A DNA stretch of 64,000 bases from contig JAIVEN010000014.1 of the NCBI GenBank assembly GCA_026686845.1, forward strand, positions 33,006,001 through 33,070,000. Reading direction: 5' to 3'. The stretch comes from Adenanthera pavonina. Taxonomy: Eukaryota > Streptophyta > Magnoliopsida > Fabales > Fabaceae. A program made the position numbers and the translations under genes. The notes under the pieces are model-generated. The model made no database searches. It was not told the origin of the DNA and worked only from the letters and a program-made list of their open reading frames with translations. Shown in pieces: positions 35,153 to 44,129 of the stretch. Numbering within the stretch: the first letter of the stretch is position 1; every line of letters starts with the position of its first letter.

Positions 35153-36952
35153 TTATGTTTTCCTTTTAGGTACCCAAATTTGCTTGGGTCCTTTTTGGTC
35201 AGTAGATTTTTCCCTAGATGCAGATGCAACTTTGGGAACCCATTCAACTTTCCTGCCAAGTCCATTTTTCTTTAATGCACAAGAACTGGAAATATGTCCC
35301 TTTTTGTTACAGAAATGACAGGTCATGAAGGGACTACTAGATTGAGTGACAGGAAAAAAACAATGCAGATAATACTTTTGTCTTGTATACTTTGGTTGAT
35401 TATATGTTTCAATGCAAGATGACATATGATCTTTCTTTCTGTTACTCTCAGCATGAACAAAATGTCTCATGTATGCATTCTGGTTTTTCTTCCTAATCTT
35501 TTCCTTGACAGCACATGGATCATAGCCAAGACCAGCTTTTCCTTGTGATATTCTTTGGCTCCCCATCAAGGCAAACAACATATCTTTACCTCTAGTGGGC
35601 CTAGACATGCTTTTAACTAAATAATCATTAGTTTGCTTAAGTTCAGTACATGAAGTGCAACAAACAGGTTCAGTAATAGGTAAAGAGGCAATTTCAGAAA
35701 CTATGCTTTGAGATTCCAGTTTATTTATCCTTTTCTTTGCCAATTTTAGTTCTTTAGAAACTTTAATGAATTCATCATGAAGCTCATAAAATGCATCTTG
35801 TAATTCAGAATAGGAAGGTTCAGATTCATATACCTCTTGTTCCTGATCACTACTGCAGGAGGATGTGGCTTCTTCAGAGGCAAGTGCCATCATACAAATG
35901 TTGGCAATCTTATCTTCATCTTCTTCTTCCTCATCTGAGCTGTTGCCCCATATGGATGAGATATAGGCTTTCTTCTTCTTCCCTTTGTCAGCAGCTTTCT
36001 TTTCTTTTTCCTGCTTCTTGATGAATTGGGGGCAGTCCCACTTAATGTGTCCCTGTTTCTTGCACTCATAGCAAGTCACAGGTTCTTTTTCCTTTTTCTT
36101 GCTTTCTCCAGCAGCTCCCTTTTTGAAGAACCTCTTGTTCTTCTTCTTGCTGTAGAATCTTCCAAATTTTCTGACCATCATAGCCAGAGTTTCCTCATCC
36201 AGCTCATCTCCTTCATCGGATTCTTCTTCCTTTTCATCAGCAGCTTTGAGGGCAAGGCCTTTCTTCTTTCTGTCCAACCCAGCTTCCTTGAGTGCTTTGA
36301 TTTTTCTTTCATACTCCTCAAGGCTGCCAAAGAGAGCTGTGACAGAGGCCATTGATTCTCCTCTGGCTTCTTCTATTGCTGTCACCTTGGGCTGCCATTC
36401 CAGAGGGAGAGCTCTGAGTATCTTTCTTACTTTCTCAGACTGAGTGTAATCCTTTCCCAGGCTTTTCAGTTGATTTACAATGAGAGTAAATCTCTTTTGA
36501 AGCTCCTTTACAGTTTCTCCTTCAGCCATTCTGAAGCTTTCGTACTCCCCAATGCAATTGTTCAGTCTGTTCTCACTGACTCCAGATGTTCCTTCATGTG
36601 CAATCTGCAGAGTGTCCCACATCCTTTTTGTAATGGAGCATTGTGAGACTCTATAGAATTCGTCCTGGTTCAGGGCACTGACTAAGCAATGCTTTGCTTT
36701 GAAATTCAGTAGGACCCTCCTTCTGTCCTCATCATTCCATTCTGCTTCCAGCTTCTCTTTGTGTCTTCCATCTTCAGTCAGAGCCATTGGGACGAAATCT
36801 CCTTTTTCAATGACTGACCAGATGTCAAGATCAATTGATTGGAGGTAGATCTGCATTCTCATCTTCCAGTACCCATAATGCTCTCCACTGAAGCCTGGTG
36901 GTCTGTTAGTGTTGTTCCCTTCAGGAAGAATACTCTCTCCAAAGCCAGCCAT
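35153..36952 (-). CDS. gag: Copia B Gag (nucleocapsid) protein
   Basis: Forms the retrotransposon particle and binds its RNA. The start MAGFGESILPEGNNTNRPPG at 36,952 is preferred because the family begins like this; the frame is open upstream to 37,006, next to the primer-binding site. The N-terminal UBN2-type gag domain shows GEHYGYWKMRMQIYLQSID, then MWDTLQIAHEGT and FTLIVNQLKSLGK. Lysine-rich and acidic segments follow. A CCHC zinc knuckle reads CYECKKQGHIKWDCP, and a second one near the C-terminus reads CHFCNKKGHISSSC. Between them lies an acidic stretch with coiled-coil-like ELHDEFIKVSKELKLAKK. At 599 residues it is long, as in Sireviruses. It ends IWVPKRKT with a stop where the family usually continues into protease. 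Confidence 0.93.
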   Translation of the reverse strand: MAGFGESILPEGNNTNRPPGFSGEHYGYWKMRMQIYLQSIDLDIWSVIEKGDFVPMALTEDGRHKEKLEAEWNDEDRRRVLLNFKAKHCLVSALNQDEFYRVSQCSITKRMWDTLQIAHEGTSGVSENRLNNCIGEYESFRMAEGETVKELQKRFTLIVNQLKSLGKDYTQSEKVRKILRALPLEWQPKVTAIEEARGESMASVTALFGSLEEYERKIKALKEAGLDRKKKGLALKAADEKEEESDEGDELDEETLAMMVRKFGRFYSKKKNKRFFKKGAAGESKKKEKEPVTCYECKKQGHIKWDCPQFIKKQEKEKKAADKGKKKKAYISSIWGNSSDEEEEDEDKIANICMMALASEEATSSCSSDQEQEVYESEPSYSELQDAFYELHDEFIKVSKELKLAKKRINKLESQSIVSEIASLPITEPVCCTSCTELKQTNDYLVKSMSRPTRGKDMLFALMGSQRISQGKAGLGYDPCAVKEKIRKKNQNAYMRHFVHAESNRKKDHMSSCIETYNQPKYTRQKYYLHCFFPVTQSSSPFMTCHFCNKKGHISSSCALKKNGLGRKVEWVPKVASASREKSTDQKGPKQIWVPKRKT

Positions 36953-36991
36953 CTTAATTCCCGGACTATGAGTTCCTTTGAATGGGAATCC

Positions 36992-37005
36992 GGGCTCTGA
37001 TACCA
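36992..37005 (-). promoter_or_regulatory. Copia B primer-binding site (initiator tRNA-Met)
   Basis: On the minus strand TGGTATCAGAGCCC follows the 5' LTR with a two-base spacer. TGGTATCAGAGC is complementary to the 3' end of plant initiator tRNA-Met, the standard primer of copia elements. Confidence 0.92.
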
Positions 37006-37007
37006 CT

Positions 37008-38597
37008 TATTAGCAAGGCTGACTTCCCAAGAGGGGGGGTGAATTGGGAAGATTTAAATTTTTCTGCACAAACTGAAATGAGTAAAGATAGCACAGTGTA
37101 ATGAAGGAAACTTATAAAACAGAGCAAGCTGAAAAGTAAGGATAAGAAGAAGAAAACTCAGTGATTTATTCTGGTTCGGTCTATCCACTTGACCTACTTC
37201 CAGTCCCCAAGACAACTCTTGAGATTTATCCACTATACAGCAAGAATTCAACGGGCTTCTTGCTAATGCCACAGTACATGAGTATGCTCTGTTTCTGGAG
37301 ATCTCTCAAACACTCTAAGCACTCTCACAATGTGCTTCCCAATCCCCTTGTGATTTCCCCTCACAAGCAAATCTATATTCCAGATGAATAACAGGTTGTT
37401 TATAAAGAAATAACTCTTCTGAATAGAGTAGATTTGAAGGTTTAAGTACAAATATTGAAGTTGAGAGGGTAAAAGCTCTTGAGAAGAAGTTTTGACAGAA
37501 ATTCGTTATATACAAGTTAGATTTATATCTCACAACTTCAAATGTTGTTGTATTTATAGATTTAGGTCTCAAATGTCCGTTAGAGACTTTAATCTATCCG
37601 TTGGAGAAGTTATCCAATGGTTACTCTGAAAAACTATCCGTTAACCAACCGCATTTAATGCTTCTGACATACTGAAATTCGAATCTTGGTTGGTCAACAG
37701 GCGAATTTCGAAGGAATCGAAGGTTAGAGCTTTCAACGTTACAGCACGAAGTTCGTCTGTTCATGAAGTGAAATTCGAATTTTGAAACTTGTAGAACATT
37801 TTTACAATGTGACATACAAATTTTCAAGAAGAAAGTTTTTCGGTTAAGTGTGAATAGTGTTTTCAATTTGCTACAGTACACTCGAAATTCAAATTTTGGA
37901 AGAGTGAAGTTCGTCTGTCAGAGAGACTCTTTTCAGACTAACTTTATCATTCGAATATTGCAAGTTCACATCATTCATATGTCAACATTTCACTTTAACA
38001 GACTCAAGAACTTAGCTTCTAAAATTCGAATTTTGATGTTCAAAGTTCGTCTGTCAGAGAGCAGTTTTGAAACTTAAATCATTCTTGATCTCAGATTAAC
38101 TTTAACACAGTTTCAGACGAATTTCTTCTATTTTCTCAAATTTTTTTTTGTCTGAAATTCGAATTTTGAAGAACCAAAGTTCGTCTGTTTCAAGGAAACT
38201 TCTCTCAAACTTAGATGAAAATTCGAATGTTGAACAATCAAAATTCGTCTGACAGAGAGCCATCTCTTCAGACTGATTCAGTTTTAGCTCGAAATTCGAA
38301 TTTCCTAAGGCAAAGTTCGAATTTCCAACTTGACAGTTAAGTTTAAACTTTCAAACTTCGTCTGTTTGTGGGTGTTTTTCAACTAAATTAAGATTTAACA
38401 CAAAATCAAGGTTTGAAAACATCTTTTTCTCAAATCAAAATCTTTTACCCAATCACAACTAAAACTAAAGATCCTACAAAAGATCTAATAGCAAAAACTC
38501 AGAAAATCTTCACTCGAAACAACTTTGATCTCCTTTGATATCTTCAATCCGAGCTCTTGAGTGTTGGTTTGGAATCATTAAAACTCTTGATTCAACA
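37008..38597 (-). repeat. Copia B 5' LTR (right in window), 1590 bp
   Basis: Matches 26,861-28,526 closely. The outer start is TATTAGCAAGG rather than TGTTAGCAAGG and the end is CTCTTGATTCAACA. Relative to the other LTR it lacks roughly 80 bp near 37,895, exactly between two copies of the GAAATTCRAATTTTGGAAG-type word, so one motif unit was lost. The promoter that drives the element should lie here; I could not place a TATA box with confidence. Confidence 0.92.
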
Positions 38598-38602
38598 ACT
38601 GT

Positions 38603-38688
38603 GCTATCAGCTTTGACCTTAATACTTTATCCATTTGGAATTTTCACAGGTGGCATCTCAACTTCTTTGACATCCTCAAACAAATCTA
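38603..38688 (-). pseudogene. Copia A protease-region remnant
   Basis: A short coding-like scrap between copia B and a truncated repeat, reading EVEMPPVKIPNG and SIKVKADST on the minus strand. It is directly continuous, across the copia B insertion, with VTLPNGMKIHNVLY at 26,800-26,855, so copia B landed inside copia A's protease region. Confidence 0.5.
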
Positions 38689-39478
38689 GTAACACCTTAA
38701 ACTTACATCTATTTTCCATGTATTAGACTCCAATTATGTCTATTATTACATTATTAGAGACTTGATTGCATAAAAATATTAAAATTGAATTTTCTTTATT
38801 TTGGGTACTGTTTATTGTGCATTTTTCATTTTACCTAATGAATTTCGAAAATACATAACTAATTATAGAAAAATCATCTCAAAGTGATTCAAATCTCTAA
38901 AAATATATAAAAAGATTTTACTAATGGTAAAAATATGAAAAAGATCATTCTCTTGATCAATTCATACAGTTTATTTCTCAAACATTTAATATACATTTGG
39001 TCATTTTCTTTTTCCCAGGATTTTGGCCTTATATTTAAAAATTCATATCTCATTATATCCTGAGCCAAATCATATATTCTTTATGTCATATGAAATCCTG
39101 AATGTACACTTTTTATACATATTTTTCTTGTATATTTATTTTACTTGCACATGACATAGTGTTAACTTAAATGATAAAGGGTCAGAATTCCACTTTTGCT
39201 GGAACAGTTTTGGGAAAACCTCTATATCTCCTATCATATAGCTCCAATTACCTCCAAATTAGTGGCATATGAAACTTAGAACATAGACCTTTCCATAAAT
39301 ACAAACCACTGAATTTTTGGAGCTCTGTATGATTTATATTATCTTTTTAATTTTCTAGTACCTAACTTTTAGTTTCCAGTTTTCCCAATCTTTCCCTGTT
39401 CTGAACCCTAACTTTGAAAAATCACTATAATTTATACATATCTCCAAATGGAGTGCCCTTTATACCATTTTAATTGAG
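38689..39478. repeat. Truncated copy of the long TGTAACACC LTR family
   Basis: From GTAACACCTTAAACTTACAT on, this follows 18,370-19,160: both share TTTTGGCCTTA, AAAATTCATATCT, ATCCTGAGCCAA, AAAGGGTCAGAAT, GACCTTTCCATAAAT (GATCTTTCCATAAAT in the other) and TTTTTGGAGCT in the same order. It stops at about 39,478 where copia A gag sequence resumes. No target duplication was found; it is a fragment. Confidence 0.75.
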
Positions 39479-40382
39479 ATCAGGGATTGGACTCATGTCT
39501 ATGCTTACTTGGGTACTGTTGGCCCATTCTTCCTATCCATCTTATCCCTTCTTTCTCACAGCCTTTTCTTCCAAATGGGTGGATACCCGATTATTTCATA
39601 GCATCTTTCTTTTGTGTGTCCAAGCTTGTAACAGTGTGTGCACTTCGGATTCTCTTTTAGTGCCTCCTTTCGTTCACTGTGCACTTGGAAAGCACTCATC
39701 TCCATCGATGGTTTTATGGATGCTGAGATTTGCCTTTGCTACTCATCTTCGGCCACTAAGAGATAGGCATGACCAATCCTTGGCAATGGCTTGCTGCTAA
39801 AAATCTACATCTTCACCATTCCAAAAACACATCTAATCCCATAAGGAACTCGTATATCTATTCACATTCCTGCATCTCCACTAGTTGATTTTGCATGTCA
39901 CAACTACAACCTCCACACATAAACTTTGACCAAGGAGAGATTGATTGTATCTCATCCCATGGACCCTTCAATATGGTATAGTAGACCGGCACTAATTGCT
40001 TCTCTTGCCATAATAGGGTTATGACTTGCCTGAGTTCATACGTCCTTGGTGCACTTCTTTTCCCAAGTCTCTCCTCAAGGTCCATACATATTTCCCTTGC
40101 TGTCTTGGCATCTTGCACGCTACTTCTTGTCTCCTTACTCATGGTACTCTTCAACCAGTCTTTGACCATGGCGTTACACCTCATCCAATGTCCAAGGTCT
40201 AGCAAGTTCATCTCAGGTATTTGAATGGTTCCATCAACAAAACCAAATTTGTTTTTGGTGAATAAAGCATTGCTCATGTCATTTACCAATTCCCCATAAT
40301 TTGCCTCACTCAGTAACTCACTCACATAGATTTGTCCGGGGTTGTCAAAAGTATGGGTATAATATGGTGACATCACATCCAT
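39476..40382 (-). pseudogene. gag: Copia A Gag, decayed
   Basis: The gag gene of the old copia element. The N-terminal domain is open from 40,382 to 39,858: FDNPGQIYVSELLSEANYGE, FTKNKFGFVDGTIQIPE, WMRCNAMVKDWLKSTMSKE, DLEERLGKRSAPRTYELRQV and the CGGCSCDMQNQL stretch are typical of Retrotran_gag_3/UBN2-type gag. After stops and a shift the frame continues with LPRIGHAYLLVAEDEQQR and a CCHC zinc knuckle, CTHCYKLGHTKERCYEIIGY (about 39,585-39,645). It lies directly inside the 5' LTR and primer site, as expected. It is not functional because of several stops and the downstream insertions. Confidence 0.87.
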
Positions 40383-40466
40383 ACCTATGACTTGAGTTTT
40401 AGACCTTTTAGCTTCACTTGTTTTCTATTCTGAGTTCAACATGGTGGATCTAAAGTATCAGGTTAT

Positions 40467-40478
40467 GCTCTGATACCA
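40467..40478 (-). promoter_or_regulatory. Copia A primer-binding site (initiator tRNA-Met)
   Basis: On the minus strand TGGTATCAGAGC lies immediately after the 5' LTR. It is complementary to the 3' end of initiator tRNA-Met and fixes both the LTR border and the orientation of copia A. Confidence 0.9.
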
Positions 40479-40711
40479 TAAAAGTTTTGTGGCTAATCAC
40501 ACTTTTCATTAACACAGTAAATGACTTTATACAACTTAGATACATGATCCCAAAACTAGCATATCTTATCTTAATAGGATTCGGTTCTAGTCAAGATAAC
40601 ACATAGATGACACAATGAGAATATATAAAAATACATTATAATATCACAACATAATTAACAAGAATCCCATGTCAGATTAGTTAGGATGCTGAATATCTCT
40701 TCATCCCATTG
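40479..40711 (-). repeat. Copia A 5' LTR (right in window)
   Basis: Matches 17,571-17,814 from TAAAAGTTTTGTGGCTAATC to CTCTTCATCCCATT with scattered substitutions and small indels (for example CAGTGAATGGC against CAGTAAATGAC). The divergence is visibly larger than between the copia B LTRs. Confidence 0.85.
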
Positions 40712-40924
40712 TATATATATATAAACTAGAAGAAACTTGAGCTTATCACTGTCCATTTTTATTGTAACTAGTTTTATGTTTATTTGATTGGATTTTGCAT
40801 TGGGTTGTTAAACCATTTGAGCCTAGTTTCCGTACATCCATTAAAATTTAGCTTACTTAAACTCTAATTTGAAGGGATTTGAGAGGGAAAATTTTTCCTC
40901 CTACCTATTCCCTCCACTTGTTCT

Positions 40925-42786
40925 TGTTAGCAAGGCTGACTTCCCAAGAGGGGGGGTGAATTGGGAAGATTGAAAATTTTCTGCACAAGGTGAAGTAAGT
41001 GAAGATATCACAGTATAAAGAAAATAACGTGTAAAAACAGAGCAAGCTGAAAAGTAAAGATAGGGAGAAGAAAACTCAGCAATTTATCCTGGTTCGGTCT
41101 TTCCACTTGACCTACATCCAGTCCCCAAGACACCTCTTGAGATTTATCCACTATACAGCAAGAATTTCAATGGGCTTCTTGCTAAGGCCACAGTACACGA
41201 GTATGCTCTGTTTCAGAGCTCTCTCAAACTCTCCAAGCACTTTCACTATGTGCTTCCCAATCCCCTTGTGAATACCCCTCACAAGTAAGTCTATCTTCCA
41301 GATGAAGAGTAGATTGAATACAATGAAATAACTCTCTTTAAAAGAGTAGATATGAAAGTTTAAGAGTATGTATAGAAGTTGAGAGGGTAAAAGCTTTTGA
41401 GAAGAAGATTTTGCAGAAATTCAGTATATACAAGTTTGATTCATTACCCACAACTTCAAATGATGTTGTATTTATAGATTTAGGTCCCAAATATCCGTTA
41501 GAGACTAAATCTATCCGTTGGGGAAGTTATCCAACGGTTACTCTGAAAAACTATCCGTTTACCAACCGCATTTAATGTTTCTGACATACTGAAATTCGAA
41601 TTTTGGTTGGTCAACAGATGAATTTCGAAGGAACCGAAGGTTAAAGCTTTCAACGTTACAACACGAAGTTCGTCTGTTCATGAAGTGAAATTCGAATTTT
41701 GAAACTTATAAAACATTTTCACAATGTGACATACGAATTTTCAAGAAGAAAGTTTTTCAGTTAAGTGTGAACAGTGTTTTCAATTTGCTACAGTGTCTTC
41801 GAAATTCGAATTTTGGTATCCCAAAATTCGTCTGTTCACTGAACGTTAAAAGAGACACAGTAGTTTACTTTCTTCGAAATTCGAATTTTAAAGGTGTGAA
41901 ATTCGTCTGTCAGAGAGACTCTTTCCAGACTTATTTCATCATTCGAATGTTGCAAATTCTTGTTATTCGTATGTCTATGTTTCACTTAAACAGACTCAAG
42001 AACTTAGCTTCTGAAATTCGAATTTCAATGTTTAAAGTTCGTCTGTCAGAGAGCAGTTTTGAGACATAAATCATTCTTGATCTCAGATGAACTTTAACAC
42101 ATTTTCAGACGAATTTCTTCTATTTTCTCAAGTTTTGTTTTGTCTGAAATTCGAATTTTGAAGACTTAAAGTTCGTCTGTTGGAAAAAGCTTCTTTCAGA
42201 CTTGTATGAAAATTCGAATGTTGGAAGCTCAAAATTCTTCTGTCAGAGCGCATTTATCAAACTCATTTTCATTTTGATTTCAGATGCATTTTATCATGGT
42301 CTCAGACGAATTTCTTTGGTTTTCACAAATTTCATTTTACTTGAAATTCGAATTTTGAAACTATGAAGTTCGTCTTTTACCAGAAAGGCTTCTTTCAGAC
42401 TAGATGAAAATTCGAATTTTGAAAACTCAAAATTCGTCTGACAGAGAGCCATCTCTTCAGACTTAATCAGTTTTAGCTCGAAATTCGAATTTCCAAAGGC
42501 AAAGTTCGAATTTCCAACTTGACAGTTTAGTTTAAACTTTTAACCTTCGTCTGTTTGTGGGTGTTTTTCAAATATTTAAAGATTTAACATATAATCAAGG
42601 TTTGAAAACATCTTTTCTTCAAATCAAAACCTTTTACCCAATCATAACAAAAACTAAAGATCCTACAAGAGATCTAACAGCAAATACTCAGAAAAACTTC
42701 ACTTGGAACAGCTTTGTTCTCCTTTGATATCTTCAATCCAAGCTCTTGAATGTTGGTTTAAAATCATCAAAACTCTTGCTTCAACA
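40925..42786 (-). mobile_element. Solo LTR of the copia B (Sirevirus-type) family, 1862 bp
   Basis: Starts TGTTAGCAAGGCTGACTTCC and ends CTCTTGCTTCAACA, homologous to the copia B LTRs throughout, and flanked by the perfect 5-bp duplication GTTCT (40,920-40,924 and 42,787-42,791). No internal element sequence is present, so two LTRs recombined and removed the body. It is about 200 bp longer than the 3' LTR of copia B because one motif block (42,060-42,240) is repeated with divergence at about 42,250-42,440. Many substitutions set it apart from copia B, so it is an older, separate insertion. Confidence 0.92.
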
Positions 42787-42823
42787 GTTCTTATTACACA
42801 TGGATTAAATTTATATATTTTTT

Positions 42824-43092
42824 GGACTCTTAGTGTCTCTTGCCAAAAGTATGATGCCATCCTTCTGCCACTATTTCTCATCCATTCACTCTATCAATGA
42901 AGGAGAGGAGGCATTTACAAAAATAGTGCGTTTGGCTAATCTAATTCATCCTTATGCTAGAGAGTAGCAATGAGGTAAGAACAGAGGGAAAAGAGTAGCA
43001 ACACAGGAAAAATATTTTGACTATCCTTAAGGAGGGATTGGTTTTTTCTCACTAGATGATGTAGGTAAAGGAACATACAAGAGTCATTATTG
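42824..43092 (+). repeat. MULE left terminal inverted repeat
   Basis: Pairs with 46,983-47,251 in reverse complement. Long matching words include GCCATCCTTCTGCCACTA, GGTTTTTTCTC, CTAATCTAATTCATCCTTAT and AAGGAGGGATTGG. Confidence 0.88.
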
Positions 43093-44129
43093 TCTATATC
43101 TGCAGCAAGAAACTCAGAGATAGTCATTACTGTGATTTAAATGTTCTGTATATATCTTAGGTTATTAAATGGAAGTATGAACTTTGTAATTGTGCTATTT
43201 TCTTTTTATCTTGTGATCAAAGATCTTGTGAACTTTTGCTAGCAAATGATCATAAATAGACCAAATGAACAAGGAAAATACAAACAAAATAAAATGGACC
43301 TAATAAATAATAAAATATGAGCTTTCTTTCATTCATTTTGAACATATATTGATGGCTATGTGTATTTGTACATATCCTGATATTTTACAATAATAGCAAC
43401 AGTGATTACAAAAAGAATTGGATGTAATAGCTGAATATAGATTGGAAGTAAGTTGAGTTGTATGTATTGATGTAGGATCTCTTTGGGAACAAAAAGCTAA
43501 ATTAGAGAACACAAGTCAATTTGGAGAACAAAAGCCAATCTAGATAACAAAAGCTCAACAAACATAGCCATTGTGGATAACAAAAAGTCATTGTAAATGA
43601 CCAAAAGCCTTCACTGATCTGGTCTTGTGTTGTTTGGAGGACCTAATTTACATCAAGCAACAATGTCAAGATATATCAAAAGGCTTCTACAATTCAAGAA
43701 ATGTATTTGCATTGTATCAAATAATATATATATCTATATGATGTATTTGCATTGTATCAAATAGCTCATTGATTTTAATAAAATTGACTTGTTTATTTCC
43801 CACTCTTTTAAAGATCTCAAGTTATGATTTATTTACCATTTGAGAATGCCTCAATGAAGGCTAATGCTTCAAGAGATGTGATGTTGCTATCATATAGTGC
43901 CTAAAATAGGGAGAACAATGATTAATGAAATAACTATACTTATCAATATTGTGCAAATGAAGTAAGAACAATTTGAGTGGTTGTGTTTAATTACCATCAA
44001 AAGTGAAGTAAAGCTCATGGGAGGTCCAATTGAAGCAGGATATGCATGTGGATAAAGGTATGTAACTAGTATTTCTTGGGCATTTGACATTGGATGGTTT
44101 GAGCTAGGTGTTTCCTATTCAATTTGAGC

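Larger units (their letters stand above)
26861..38597 (-). mobile_element. Copia B: full-length Sirevirus-type (SIRE/Maximus) retrotransposon
   Basis: A complete 11.7-kb element with two LTRs (26,861-28,526 and 37,008-38,597), flanked by the perfect 5-bp duplication ACTGT (26,856-26,860 and 38,598-38,602). Minus-strand order: 5' LTR, initiator-Met primer site, gag, protease/integrase/RT/RNase H, a 1-kb spacer, an envelope-like frame, polypurine tract, 3' LTR. The polypurine region, with CATCATCAAAAAGGGGGAG, and the extra frame after pol match the SIRE1 clade. Coding regions are nearly intact, with only a gag-pol frameshift and single stops in pol and the envelope-like frame. The two LTRs are alike apart from roughly an 80-bp deletion in the right one, so insertion is recent relative to copia A. 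Confidence 0.93.
17571..40711 (-). mobile_element. Copia A: old Ty1/copia LTR retrotransposon, heavily nested
   Basis: Two matching LTRs (17,571-17,814 and 40,479-40,711) bracket copia-type sequences in the expected minus-strand order: primer-binding site, gag, zinc knuckle, protease remnant, integrase, reverse transcriptase and RNase H. Subtracting the inserted units (18,370-24,381, 26,861-38,597 and 38,689-39,478) leaves about 4.6 kb, a normal length for a copia element. The flanks show TATAT at 17,566-17,570 and 40,712-40,716, a candidate 5-bp target duplication but weak because both sides are TA repeats. All coding parts carry stops and frameshifts, so the element is dead and older than everything inserted in it. 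Confidence 0.85.
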
